From contig CM034130.1 of assembly GCA_019914995.1 (NCBI GenBank), positions 8,928,001 to 8,992,000 on the forward strand: DNA of 64,000 nt, written 5' to 3'. Shown here piece after piece: positions 1 to 13,200 of this stretch. The notes beneath the pieces were generated by a model. It was not told the DNA's origin. It made no database searches and saw only the letters and a list, made by a program, of their open reading frames with translations. Both the position numbers and the translations under genes were made by a program. The stretch is from Acanthochlamys bracteata (taxonomy: Eukaryota > Streptophyta > Magnoliopsida > Pandanales > Velloziaceae). Position 1 is the first letter of the stretch; every line of letters begins with the position of its first letter.

Positions 1-1086
1 CTTGCCAAAGTTGTACCCCAACACTTTGGACCACAATTTCTTTTTTAATATTTAAAAAACAAGTTTGTTCAGTTTTACAATTCATCCACGTCTTTTAAAA
101 TTTAAAAGAAAATTTTAAATGCTGCAAAGAAATTTTTTTTAGTTTGAAAAAGTTAGAATGCATTATGAGAACCCAACTCCGAACAGCCTTATGATTGTAT
201 GTACTCAAAGTTTTCCTCCATGTTTATAGCAGTTCGCTTTACCACTTACAGCTGTTTGTAGACAGATGTAAAATGTGTATAGAAAGTCATGTAATGTGCT
301 TTGCTACTAGTTGATATAGACAAGAAGTGTATGAACTATGAACTTCCTACTTTTGTTATTTAAAAAATTCTTTTGTTTTCCCCCTCCTCAAAGACTGGGT
401 TTACAAGGCTTATAAGTTACCAATTAACATCAATGCAGTACCTTGTTCATGTAGGTTGCTTTTGCCACCAGGCAATATGCTCTACAGCTCTTGCATTTTA
501 ATATGTACACTACATTACGACAACATAGATGCCTTTGCATCGCACAACTAATAGAACAAAGTTCTCATTAAAAGAATTGACACTTAAAGGCTTGCAGCAA
601 TCTCTTGAAAATGTATCTTGCAACATAGATGCCTGTTACAAAATCACAATATTTAAAACTGATACCTTCAAACACTAGCAATCACAGCTTTTGTAAGGCG
701 CACTACACACATCTCTTTGCATGAAACGAAAGGTTTATCGACTGCAAGCTTTGCGTGTAGATTCAAATAAAGTGAGGCAAGCATCACTGGAAGTTTGAAT
801 TGTTCTAACATCTAAAATTATAGCATAGCATAAGAGTATTATGATAACTCCATGAATGTGTTTGACATGGGAGTTTCCAGTAACAGAAACTTGGTAATTC
901 TTTTCAAAGCACTAACATAAATATCAAGCATAAGCCCAAAAAAAAAACAAAAAAAAATCTCCAGCAACATGCTGAAATCACAAAATCCATTGGCATTTAT
1001 CTGGGGCACCATCTAGCGGATTTGTATAGAGCAATGACAATGTTTTGCGTACTTAATGGAACATCATGTCAAATGCCTTTAGCTTC
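1..1086. other. 3' flank of the mS41 gene
   Basis: No coding region was recognised here. The stretch is AT-rich and lies directly downstream of the stop codon of the minus-strand mS41 gene, so part of it is probably that gene's 3' untranslated region. I could not place a polyadenylation site with confidence. Nothing resembling an RNA gene or a mobile element stands out. Confidence 0.4.
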
Positions 1087-2578
1087 TCAGTTGGCTACCG
1101 TAAGATCAGCTCGCGGTCTCCAAAGTCCCAACCTGTACTTGTGAGCGTACTTCAGTATCAGCTTCCTCTGCATATTCCATAGAATTTCTTGAGAAATGTA
1201 TCAATTTTCTGAGTAGAAATGGCTGAAATGCCAACTACACAATGACTCCAGAATAACGTTGTACAAAACAAAAACATCTACAAAAAAATAGTCCTAGCAA
1301 AATGGCATGTGTTTAGCTCTATGCTAATGCTTCCAAATGCATGCATTCTGGTCACAGCTTCCTGCTCACAGCAGAGTAATAAACATCATCATCGAAAAAG
1401 TAATTCATGATACAATAAAGGAAAAGAAGAAGAATATCAATTAGATTTCATGCGTTTGGCTAGGTGGCAAGGACTACGTGTAATTTGATATTACCTTGTA
1501 TCTTACATGAAAGAAAGGAAATAATGGTCTACAAAACATCTTTGATCTCCCATAACATAGAGATTATTACATTCATGAACAGTTGCTGATAAATGAATTT
1601 CATTTGACACAAACACATCAGCCAAGTCTTCCTTCAGCCTGTGCTAACGTAAACACATAGGATGTGATGAATAAATGGCAAAATTGCATCACTAGGTTGG
1701 TTTATGAAAAACAGAGCGGGGAGCAAGTAACTGACAGAGCACCAAATGTTAGCTGATAATTACAAGTATGCAGAAGCAGTTGCCTTTTGATAATTCGTTG
1801 AGCTAAATTGGTACAATTTTTCATGTTGCCTTCCTAATCTACAAAACAATAAGGAGCCCTCTAATAACTTATAAGAAATCGTTCTCCAGCAATGAGTTTT
1901 TTCTAGTTTTTACTAATGCATGATCTTGGTATACAAAATTAAAAGATTTAACTTATAAAGACATTTGAGAATCAATTAAGAGAAACAAAAAATGTAACCA
2001 ATAAGAAATAATTCATACATGTTTGCAAGGAATGCCAAGCTTCTTGAGGCAGAGTGTGCGGGTAACAAGAAGCCTCTCTAGATTCCCAATCTCCGTCTCA
2101 AGCTTACCTGTATGTGCTTCCACACCTTTTCCCACTGCCTGCAGGAACTCTGGTATGCCTACCTTAGCTGCAAAACACAATCATACTATCAACAATGAGA
2201 CAAACTTAATCAACATCATTGTGACGAGAATCAATGCAACACCATGGGACCAGAGGAACCATTTAACCAATCACACAACACTTAGTACAAGGAGGAAACT
2301 ATGATCACAAGCGACTACTATGCCAAACAGAAAGTGCATAGACAAACCAAAAATATACACAACAAGAAAGCTACAATCTCTCATAACTCATAAAAATCTA
2401 GAACAAATACTCTCCTAAACAATCATTGATGAGGTACGGCACGATAAACGCTAAGAAGAGCAAGTTAATCACCTAGATATTGGGGATTATGGTAGAACCT
2501 AAGAGGAGATATACACGGGTTGGCTCCAACACTTCCACCAGCAATGAACCGCCGGAAGTAGTGCATAGCCAGCGCCAT
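1087..2578 (-). CDS. Mitochondrial small ribosomal subunit protein mS41 (IGR-motif protein)
   Basis: Three coding exons on the minus strand: 2473-2578, 2019-2167 and 1087-1167. They join in phase to 336 nt, giving a 111-residue protein. All borders are GT-AG. The protein begins with a basic, mitochondrial-type leader (MALAMHYFRRFIAGG). The mS41/IGR module follows: a helix with VGIPEFLQAVGKGVE around residues 38-52, then LLVTRTLCLKKLGIPCKHRK around 69-88, then HKYRLGLWRPRA near the C-terminus. This family belongs to the mitochondrial ribosome small subunit and is normally about this size. The ATG at 2578 is chosen because it opens the leader. A 5' UTR intron (about 2593-2738) is likely. The last 26 residues sit alone in exon 3, so an ORF scan misses them. 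The identification rests on the characteristic LKKLGIPCKHRK and KYRLGLWRPRA motifs recalled from plant relatives. Confidence 0.85.
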
Positions 2579-2592
2579 AACTTCTGAGCTGC

Positions 2593-2738
2593 TGCTTTAA
2601 GCAAACAAAAAAAACTATTCTATAATTAGAACTTGGCGTAAGTTGCCGCTGCTGTTACTTTCATCAGTACAGAAAACCGCAAAGTAGCGGCGGCGGCTAT
2701 CCATCACGAAAAATTTTGAGAAAGAGAGAGATCCCTAC
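2593..2738 (-). other. Probable 5' UTR intron of mS41
   Basis: Upstream of the mS41 start the minus strand reads a donor, TACTAG|GTAGGG (exon ending at 2739), and an acceptor, AAAGCAG|CAG, about 15 nt before the ATG. An intron in the leader is common in plant ribosomal-protein genes. Several AG choices exist at the acceptor, so the lower border is uncertain by a few bases. Confidence 0.45.
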
Positions 2739-2882
2739 CTAGTAAATGGAATCTCGATTTTTTGAGTGGAAGTAGGGTTAAGTTAGAGCAGACAGAGATC
2801 AGACGTCGCCGGCGTTGAGCGGAACAGAGCACGAGAAGCGGGAGGGCTGCGGTGGCGTTGTTACGAGCAACTCTGAGTGGCT

Positions 2883-2912
2883 CAAGCCCATGAAGATAAT
2901 TATGGGCTTAAC
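2883..2912. promoter_or_regulatory. Inverted pair of site II-type (AAGCCCA/TGGGCTT) elements
   Basis: The sequence has aagcccat, then a 12-base spacer, then atgggctt, which is an inverted pair. It lies about 300 bp upstream of the mS41 ATG and just upstream of the inferred leader. GGCCCA/AAGCCCA (site II, TCP-bound) boxes are known to be enriched in plant promoters of ribosomal and mitochondrial protein genes. That fits the assignment of the downstream gene. The function is inferred from motif and position. Confidence 0.45.
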
Positions 2913-2919
2913 TGCAAAA

Positions 2920-3800
2920 AAATTGAATTAGTGCATAAATCACGTACGTGCCCAACTACAAACACCTTTATTTTGTACCAAAACAAATAACTACATCAGT
3001 GCTGATTCAGTGATTTGTCGACAGAAGATTTGATTAAAAATTTTACTCATTTTGTAAACTATAAGCTCTCTAGCCTGCTAATCACGAGGTAGCATAGTAG
3101 TGCAATGCCTCCCTTTCATAATTAAATTATATAGGTTCTCGTCTCCAGCAGACAACATTGGAGGCTGATTTTTTTGGTATTAAAAAAAAACCATGTTTAC
3201 GCATATGTAAAGTTTGATTAGAACTTGAAGAACAGTTTTTCTCTCACTCAAACAAGTGAAACCCTTCATATTCTTAATTATTTTCAGCTTAGTTATCAAA
3301 ATTGTGTATATTATCAATCAAGCACACATGCATACGTACATACGTTTCTTGTTAATACACGTATCATTCAAGTTACAGGAATTTGCTATGCCGTGCTTGA
3401 CCAACAAGTAGAGGCTACAGTCAAAAAGCGATAACTGATAACTTTTTTATCATATAATCAACGTAGCAAGAAGCTAAATACTACAGATAAGAAAGGAACC
3501 ACATTTTCATATCTTGAAAGAACTTAAGCTACAAGTTGATAATAAACGTTTAACTAATTTTCTTTGCACCTGAACAGGCCCTTTAAGAGAGTCGAATACT
3601 TTTACTACACTAGAAAGTGTGCTTGCTGAATGCAAATGTTCCGCATTCACAGTTTATGAAATAACTGAACGCTGAGGACACTGCCGACTGCTATTTTTCC
3701 AAATAGTTGGAAAAATACTACTCAGTCCAAAATTAGACCAAGAAAACGGTTAGCATGAAGAATTCAAGGGCCTTACAGCCAATGAAATCATGCTACGAAC
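2920..3800. other. Intergenic region, no gene recognised
   Basis: AT-rich DNA between the mS41 promoter and the gene remnants near 4 kb. The short open frame at 3225-3434 has no family resemblance and no splice context. I see no repeats or RNA genes here. Confidence 0.4.
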
Positions 3801-3822
3801 CGCAGAAGACACGCTTCTAACA

Positions 3823-4790
3823 CTATTGACATTGACTACGACAAAATACCAAGTCTTCTTGACCTTCTCCACTTCTCTCCAATATTTTTAAATTCTCTTG
3901 CTTCTCTTTTGCTGCTCCAAACATTTCATGAAATACCCATAGCTTAGCTGTTTCAACTGCTCCCAGCAATATTTGCAGGAAACTTGGCTCTGCTAAGAAG
4001 TTGCGGTCCTTTATTATGAAGAAACAACACAAAACAAAACATGTTTTCAGCTTTTTCTCGAAGCATATATGCTGCATCAAACCTCCACGCATCCGAGAAG
4101 CTGTAGCTTACTACCCTACTACTATATCTTCCGCTTCTTCTTCTTCATCATGTTCATCTTGTCCTGCATCAACAAAGTCTGACAAGAATAGCTGCAGAGG
4201 ACTATCCTCAGTCACTTTTGAGCCTCCTTCACCAAGAGTGGGCTGCTATGGCCGTGTTGGTGGAATGACCTCATTGCAGTCATCACTGCTCATTAAACCA
4301 TCAGGAAAAGGCAGTATTGCAGCATCAAATCCACCCAAAAAGTGTTCCAGAATTAAAAGAGCCATATCAGGAAGACCATGGGCGAGGCCAAGCATGGCAG
4401 TGGTTGACATCAGAAAGCTAGACCCGCCACTGCCAGCAGTGAAGCAGCCTGCAAAAGATAAGAAGCCTGTGAGCCTGTGGAAGAGGCGGTGTGCTGGAGG
4501 ATCCCTGAAGAAGATTTGCCTTAAGCAGCAACCTTCCCACTAATTTACATAAAAGCTAAGCGTCAAATGTTATCAAGTGAGCATTAACTGGGAGCTACAT
4601 CTTCAAGCATCTAATTACTGATAATAATACATGCAGATGGAATTTAAACATGTAACATACTCGCTTTTGAAAGTCAACTTCACGCATCAAATCCATTTAA
4701 ACAAGTGGAAGAAATAATGGTACCTATACACAGTGAGGCCACGAGACTCAGACCAGCTAGCTCCAGTCGGTACATTGTGTATATACCTGC
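3823..4790 (-). pseudogene. Remnant of an unidentified minus-strand gene with an in-frame stop
   Basis: Exon-like blocks lie on the minus strand downstream of the PHD gene. The best, 4109-4543, follows a plausible acceptor (AATTAG|TGGGAAGG). It reads as a protein-like frame with segments such as RLFHRLTGFLSFAGCF, GLAHGLPDMALLILEHFLGG and ILPFPDGLMSSDD. It then hits one TAG (4243-4245) and continues in the same frame with LGEGGSKVTEDSPLQLFLSD and a very acidic tail before a second stop. A further block (4735-4788), bordered by TTTGCAG and GTACC, reads YIHNVPTGASWSESRG, but its phase does not join the first block. A third frame (3823-4017) reads through EMFGAAKEKQENLKI. I do not recognise the family. 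Conserved-looking composition on both sides of a single stop, and mismatched phase, suggest a decayed gene fragment. An intact gene with exons I have misread is the alternative. Confidence 0.35.
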
Positions 4791-4879
4791 AAAAGATGGA
4801 ATTTACCTTAACAAATAAACAGAGTTCTTTCCAAAATATTGCATGAAAGAATTGATAAGCGTGAACTAGCAATCAGAAT

Positions 4880-5480
4880 CACTAACCAGCAAACGAATCA
4901 GAAACACGATGAGTTCTCAGTAGATATATGAGAAGACAAATTGAAGATGCATGCCGACAGCACATTAGAGTTGATTCAAACTATCGAAGGACCTCATACA
5001 TTAAAATCCATCACATTTTATTCTGGACGAATTGCAACTTTCTACCAGATTGATGCAACGTAACTTTTAATGCTAACTGAAATTTAAACTGGTCACAAAT
5101 ATTAAGTTCCAAAACACCAGCTTTCGCATCCATCATTTTAGTATACTCTGCAGTTAAAATTTTCAGTACACTTGCGCTCATTCAATTTCAATTTTTAACC
5201 TGGATGATTGTTTTCGAAAACTGACTCATGTTCTAAGATCCCATGACAAGATAAAAAATTGGACTTAAAAAACACAACACCACAATTTTTGAGATCAACA
5301 TTACAATTACATGGGGCAAAAGCAAGGGCTTCTGTGCTGCCTCCTAACTGTGCATCCAGGCTAGCGCCAAATAGTCAAGGCCCTCAACTACGCAAATTAG
5401 TGAAACTCTTAACACTCACCATATGTACAACTATGCTCAAAAATAGATGCTGACACTGAAATAGTCAGCAGGATACCAAC
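4880..5480. other. Intergenic / PHD-gene 3' flank
   Basis: AT-rich sequence with no supported gene. The open frame at 5259-5453 has no recognisable features. The right part is probably the 3' UTR of the PHD-finger gene, whose stop codon is at 5630. Confidence 0.35.
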
Positions 5481-5629
5481 ATTTTTACATTGTCATCCCC
5501 GCCAGCCCCGACACCTTCGATCTGCCCCCCAAGGCCATTTTGGCATCCATTGCCAAGGTTCTGTGTTCTGAGTGAGTGTGGCTGGCACCAAACACTGAAA
5601 TGAAAACACCGACATTTTTCTGTATTTTT

Positions 5630-7205
5630 CTAGCCACCAGGTTCTCTTGGCTCCCGAGGTTCAGGATTAGAAGTAACAGGCTTTTCTTCTGAAAGACAAC
5701 CGACTGGAACATACACAAACCCTTTAGGAAGTTGTCGGTTCTGGATTGATGCTTGGAGAGAGGTCATAACCAGCTCCTTCTGAAATGCTTCAGTGTGCTG
5801 CCCACATAAAAAAAAATACAACTAGCAGATGTCATCGGTGTAATCACAAACTAAAGCAACTTTAACACTGAAGATACACACTCAATAAATTACCTTGGTC
5901 TTCTTCTCACTAGCATCAGAAACATCGTGGAAAGGAACAAACATTGCTCGTTGTGGGAGTTGCTTTCCCGAATATACAGTCCTATCATCCAACTTCCTTT
6001 TAGTGGAGAGATGAGAAGCGGAGCAATCATCTGTCCTTCTGCCAAAATCCATATGTACAGGAAATTTATGTCTACGGCTACTACAAACAACACTGTCCAC
6101 TGTGATCTCATCAGATTTTTGAATGCCGCTGTAGGACTTGTCATCTACAGATGTCGTAGCAGATTCTGAGCTACCTCCATGGGGAAAGAACGAACTACGA
6201 ACAAGTGCTGAGAAGGCTACACAATCCCTTCTTGAAGCATGAATCTCGTGTGAACAGATAACCAGCTCCCTCTTTATAAAGAATTTGAAGTTAGTACTTT
6301 AAAAATTAAACAAGGAACAATTAAAAATTAAATATGCATAGTGAATAGGCAAATAACAACAAAAACAGGCAGCTTAGTAAGCTGAATCAATATCTGTAAA
6401 AAATTACAATCAAATTTCTGAAATACAAGAAGTTACGCAGTATGCCTTTAAGTTCTCAAATCCAAGTAGACAAACCATTTTATTTAAAGAAGCATGCCAA
6501 CAAAAGGGAAAGATTTAGATGTCTAGAATAAAATCTGCTCATGTCATATTCATATCTAGCACAAGAGAAGTGTAAATGTAAGCACTCTATTAAGTTGTTC
6601 TTATTATGTGGTTTTTTATAGGGTAGTATAGTAAATTAGCCCCAGCCCTAACTCCAATAACACCCTACTATCATACTCCCATACCCATATTACCCAAAAT
6701 AATTTTTTGCATCCACCCTATCCAGGCAGCACAAAACTTAATGGTATATATATATATATATAGGAAAGGGATAGGGGCACTCCAATCTTATGCACACTCC
6801 TGCGCACTCCACGGCCGTTTGTGGCCGTGAAGACCTTCAAATCCAATCTCTACTGTTAGATATGAAGAACTATGAGTCGTTAACATACTGACAAAATTTC
6901 ATCTCGATTGGGCTACGAATAGACCTTCATCCGATCACTTGATAATGATGACTAAGAAAGGAGATATATATATTTTGTTAACTTTTACTATTTGTGTCAT
7001 CATTATCAAGTGATCGGATGAAGGTCTATTCGTAGTCCGATCGAGATGAAATTTTGTCAGTATGTTAACGACTCGTAGTTCTTCATATCTAACGGTAGAG
7101 ATTAGATTTGAACGTCTCCACGGCTACAAACAGTCGTGGAGTGCGCTGGAGTGTGCATAAGAGTTGGCTGGAGTGTGCATAAGAGTTGGAGTGCCCCTAT
7201 CCCTT

Positions 7206-7266
<61 letters not shown>

Positions 7267-10200
7267 CAAATTTTTATACATATACATACCAGTCTCCAAG
7301 TGGGTTTTATGTTAGTAAAGTTCTTGTGAAACAGGAGAGAAATCACTTCAGTATGATACTAATATAGCATCATTCCATGCATTTCCACCTTACAAATTAT
7401 GAATTTGTGTGCTAAACTTCAAAAGAATTACCATAACAAAAGACTACTTCATGTAAAAGATATAACCCAACCATCCCATGCCAAGATATGCACTTTCTTC
7501 TAACTTCAAAAGGTACTTTCTAACAAGGCTACGGCAACACACTACACAGTTACAAAAATAATAATAATAATAATTAATTGGAGGGAATGGTGCTTTGACT
7601 AAGGCTGAAAGAATATACCTTTAGCTTTTCCCTTCGAATTATTCGCTCACAAAGAAGACGCAGCTTTTCTAGCTCAACCTGTAAGGATGACACAAGATCA
7701 ATCAATTATTAAAATGCATGGTTTCATAAACAGTTTCAAGTGATGAGATACAGAGCTTAAGTAATTTTCATTTAGAATTCCCACGCTTCTTGTCCTTTTT
7801 GCACAACTTTTGATCTCAGTCTGTTAAACATAAATCAAATACACCAAAATCCAGTCCCCAAGCACTTAAAAAAGGATTTAAGATGTCAAAGGATTTCACA
7901 TGGTAAGGATTCGTTGTAATATGCAGAGAATATTCAAAGCATCCTCACTAATATTAATTCTGTAAAGTATCATTCATCAATTTTTCAAGAATTCTACACA
8001 CAAAAAATGCACAATGAGATGATTTCTGTTATAATCTAACGCTGAACAGAAACAATGATCTCTTGCACTTTCAGGTGACACTGCAGTTTGTGTTTTACAT
8101 GATAAAACACTATGACATACTTACCAGTATTATCTTATCCTAAATCCCAAAAGATTACTTTAGAAATACCCTGGCCACGCCTAAGTTTGCATTTCACATG
8201 ATTGACCTCTCCAATATGTTTACTATAGTGCAAAACCTATATATGTTCTAATTCTACCAAATAAGATGCCTTCCGCTTGTAGATGTACCACTATTCTAAA
8301 TGGCATGCAAGGAAGATTAGATATTTCACAATAAGAAAAGATAAATAAGTAAGACGATAAAAAATGATGAAAGTACACCCACCCGAATCTGTTTCATGCT
8401 CTTAAGGTCCTCAGCCCCATATTGCTTTATATCAGCCTTTATAGTAACAAAATACAAAGTCAGTTGAATAAACCCAAAGAAATTGAGTTTCTGGTTGATG
8501 CAATCATAACAGTCAAAACATACGTCAGCAAAGAGTTGTAGATCCAGATAATCAGCCATAACCGTGAAGGAAATAAAACAAAGCAAAGTACCTCTCTTTG
8601 ATCTGAACTGTGTCTAGCACAATAAGCCCGGTGATTTAACCTGCCACCAATGCATTTTACATTCATGTATAAGCCAGCACTTCTTGCACAAGATGGGTGA
8701 AAAGTGGCATGACAATTTCCAAAGCTGCACTGCAGGAAATGACAGAAAATAATGCCTTAAGAACACTTCCCACAAAAGCTACCCTTTATATCTTCAGGCT
8801 GACTGAGATAGTCTAACCTTCAAACAAACACCAACTTTCTGATTACAGATACTGCAAGACAGTGAGCCCTTCTCCTTGGAAATAGTGTCCTGTAAACATG
8901 AAGGAATCAACAGAACTGTTTGAGTATCTTAAACAAAAACACAGATAAACATTGGCAAAATACCAAAAGGCGTTCTGATCCTGATATATGATGTTAAAGG
9001 AAGAACAAGACTAAAGAATTCACAGAAAACTCTTACACAAATAACACAACTCAGGAAAATTACCAGGCCGTCCACAACATTATGCTGTCCCCTATTGAAT
9101 GTCGACTCCAAAAGCCACTGAATGAGAAGATAAGAAGAAAGTTACCAGAAGAACACGCACAAAACTGCAGTCTAAAAGAGGGTAGGTGGGAGGCAAAGAT
9201 GGCACAGAACTACCTCAGCACAGAAGGCATGAACCCATTGCCCATCTGTAGACTTCCTGAAAGCACCAGACGTCCCTCCACAAAGTGCACAATGAGCTAG
9301 AGTATTAGTCGCCTGATTGCTTAGGCTCGCCAATTGGACAGATGCATCCTTACACAACTCGCACTTCCAGGAGGTAATAGGATCCTTCAATTTCCTATAG
9401 CAATCCAAGTGAACAGCAACCTACAGGGCGAAGTTGTTTAAAATTAAAGACATCCAAAGAACTGTAAGCCTGTAAGACGAAACTATTCCCAATAACTTTC
9501 TCACCTTGCAGCTGGAACAAACAAAAACTCGGTTCAAAACTGTCTCAGCGCGCCTACAAATGTCGCAAACCAAACCACTGTCTTTGGAAAGATCAGGGAT
9601 CTGGAAACTTCCAGCAAGCTTCTCTGATGGGATCTTGACAAGCACCGACCTAGAAGTCCTGTCCTTTGCTCTTCCAGAAGTTGTATTTGCTTTTACAGTA
9701 TTCTGCATATAGATCAGGAAGACACATGTGGATGCTTGCAAGAAAAGAATTCACTAAAAGTAATTAGGTAGAGAAATTGATGCGGAACCTCCTGATGAGC
9801 AGACACAATGTCTTCACTGGTATCTTTTCGGAGGGATGAACTCCTAGTGGAAGTTGCTGCAGCAGTAGCAGCAGCAAGTACAGCTTGAGCTTCCTTGTGC
9901 TTTCTCTCTTTCCGTCCTCTTTTCTGAGCTTCTCTAAGTTCACAAAGGAATTGGGTGACAAGTACTTGATTCCATTTTCTCATCTTTATACCATCTATTT
10001 CATCAGGAAGGCTTTTGATTATTCTAGCGATCAAATTTTCTGCAGCCAAGAATAAATAACCATATAACGATAATACACACCGCATCATTGTTACCATAAA
10101 AAGGTAAAACCACACTACTAAAGGAATGGCACTTTGGAATAATAAATACATAACTACATAAAGAATTAAGGCTCATAAATTTTGAAAAGAGAGAAGTATG

Positions 10201-13200
10201 ACCACAAGTACACTTGACTGCCAGAACATTATCAAGGAGCTTATTTTGTAAGTAGAGCATCTCTCCTTCTATTTCATCTTCAGGGCAGAACTCTGAGATT
10301 CCAGTGCCTCGAATACTAGTAAACCTATCCATTTTCTCTGCTTCCTGGGTAGAGTTTGTATGTCCTGGGACAGCTGCTTCTGAAGAAGAGGTTTTCTCCC
10401 CAATGCTACCATCTTCAAAAGGCATTAGTCAAAAGGTAAACACTAGCCAGTAAGACAATTAACATTAAAATCAGGAAAAAAAAATTAATGCCTCACCAGA
10501 CTCTGACTCAGAACACTCCTCCATGGTATGCAAATTTCTATTGCACTGAATCAACCTCTTCTTTATGAATGGGTGGACATAGGAAGTTGAACAAGATTCA
10601 TTCGATCTGCATAAATATATAAATTAAGTACTAGAGTGTAATTTGTTATAGCAGTTTCTATATTCAAAATATAAAGTGCATAAAATTATTTTCTGAAGCA
10701 ATCTTACTCCACATCAGGTCCAACTCCTGCCCTATCAACCTCCAGACCTGGATGACACAGGCAGTTCTCTTTAGAGCTATTATTTTCTGCAGTACGACCA
10801 TCTGTCCCAAATTCTGTTTCATTAAGCACACATTGTTTGGGCTCTCTGACAAGCTGAGGCTCTAATGACAAGCCAATGTGTCCTCTTTCAGAAACATTCT
10901 CTGTGCAAAGATCAATTACAAACTATGTTATTGCAACCAAAAAAAACTAAAGCTGACTGAAGCTAGCATAAAGAGGGGAAAGGACCCAAACAAATATGCA
11001 ATTTTATTCATGCTGATAGGGACACGATGGAGCATGTCACCTAGCAAAGCTCTAATTATGTTGGTCTACTGTGGACAAGTCATACATCAATTAGCTGAGT
11101 TACTTTTGAGTACTATTTGAAGATTCCAAAAGTGAATAGTCCAAAAGCTATCAACAACTGACAACAACAAAATTACCCATGAACCACAAGTGCGTGAAAC
11201 TACCTCTTCTATCATAAATGAAAGACTGTAATAGCTAATTTCTAACAGAATTAACGCTAAAACCCCATTCCAAGTCAACTTAATGGGCTTGAAACAAATG
11301 AACATACATCTCCAAATGCACACGCATATGTAAAGTAGTACTTAATAGATGATGTCCATGTAATGAACAGTAACATCGCATACTGAAACGAAATATATAA
11401 CAGAAAACAATCGTTCAAAAGAGAAACTTCTTCCTCCAGATATTAGAAGAACAGCTATCATCATGAAATTACATGCACACAAGATCCAAAAACTGTATAT
11501 CTCAGAAAACTAGTCTCACTCAGGGGCCTAGAGAAAGGTTACAGACTTCATTACACAGTTCACGTGGTAGATGAATAATACAAAAAATGAAGGGCACTAG
11601 CTCACAAGGACAAGTCAAGCTCAACCTAAAAAATGACTGGCAAAAAAGAGAAATAATAAATAAATAAATGTCACTAAGAGTTTTTCCCCATCGACAGGTA
11701 ATATGGATCATGACTTGTGCGCAACCGCAACCACTAATTTGTACAAACCCAAACTTTACATATTATTGTATAGGTAATAAGCTAAACAAGTGCACCTAAA
11801 TGCTACCTAACCAATTTAAGTAAAAACGCCTCTTAGACAAAGAAAGTGATAAACAACTGCAATGCATAGGAACAATGATAGGATATACCTTTGGGTTCAG
11901 CAACTTTTGATCCTTGAAGAGATGCATCCAAGATCTGCAGAAATAAGCAGCATAATAAACATGCAAATAATACACTACCTATCTCCACCAAGACGCATGT
12001 TGCGCCCAAGGTATTATTAATTTGAGGTCACAAGCAATGTTAGTGCTAGCAAGCCAAGAAATCAAAATACTACCGAGCACAACTGAAATGCTTAGAAAAA
12101 TTGGTTCATAAAAATGTTCACAGTAGACTCTTTGATAGACACATTTAGTTAACTAGACGTCGAACTTGACTTAGCAAACTTTACATAACTATGATAAAAC
12201 AATAGAAATACTGAAATATAAATGCATTAAGCAAACCTTAGAGAAGACACAACAGATTTTGAAATCTGTGATATTCACTAGCCATTGAGCACACCATACA
12301 ACCCAATAAGATTGATACAGCTACTTGCAACTAGTAATAAAGATGTCATCTCTTTAACTTACACTTTCATAGAGCCCCAATCTAAAGGCAATTTATAATA
12401 AACTGCACAAAGAGCATAAGCAGGTTTTCCTTTAAGTAATTAATGTGTAAAGTAAGCACTCCAGCTAGAATCATTACGATCTACAACTTACCATTTCTGG
12501 AAGTTCCTTGGAGTTACAAGCTTCATCAACTGTATCTCCTTTTACGTCTTCATTGAGGATAACTGGACATTCACCATTTTCTTCATCATCCTTGCCTTCT
12601 TCATTAGAAACTACCTCATCAGAGAGAGGACAAGCCTTACACGCTGTCAAGATTCCATTATTCTCATTTGGAATAGATGGTGTTTGTGAGCAGACACCTA
12701 CATCATTTTCATCATGTTGGAAATGTGGGCCTCCTCCATGTTTGCTCACCATAGACTGTATTTCTCCACTTGCTTTCTTTGTAGCATTTTGGTCAGGAAT
12801 TACATTCTTCTCCTTGTTATCAAGGATAGAATCTGTTCCCTCTTGCTTCAAAATATTGCCCTTGGTGTTACGACAGAGCTTCAACTTGAGAAGAATGTTG
12901 TTGCCTGATACACAAGGGGAAACTGCTCGAGGTGAACCATCACCTGTAGCTTTTACATGGCTACCTCCCTGAATATTATCCTTATCATCAGATGTAGAAT
13001 GCTTTGAACAGAATGCCCGCAACTCAACCTGCACAAGATATCAAAGTTAGAACTACATCTTAATTTTTTTTAGTAACTAGATGGAAAAACTACTAAAACA
13101 ACTAGACTGCTCACATTGTCACAACCAGGCTTTCCCCAAATCTCCATCTGTAGTTTTGAATTCCTGGCGCATAGAGGATGAAAGGATGTCCTGCATGTGC

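Noticed and set aside
4001-4543. 180-residue plus-strand open frame, Ser- and Lys-rich
   Set aside because: It overlaps the minus-strand remnant whose other reading looks far more protein-like; its composition is what the complement of acidic and hydrophobic codons gives.
7102-7367. Open frames of Tyr-Ile repeats on both strands
   Set aside because: They only translate the TA microsatellite next to the foldback element.
12508-12972. 154-residue plus-strand frame
   Set aside because: Antisense shadow of PHD-gene exon 3, which joins in phase to its neighbours.
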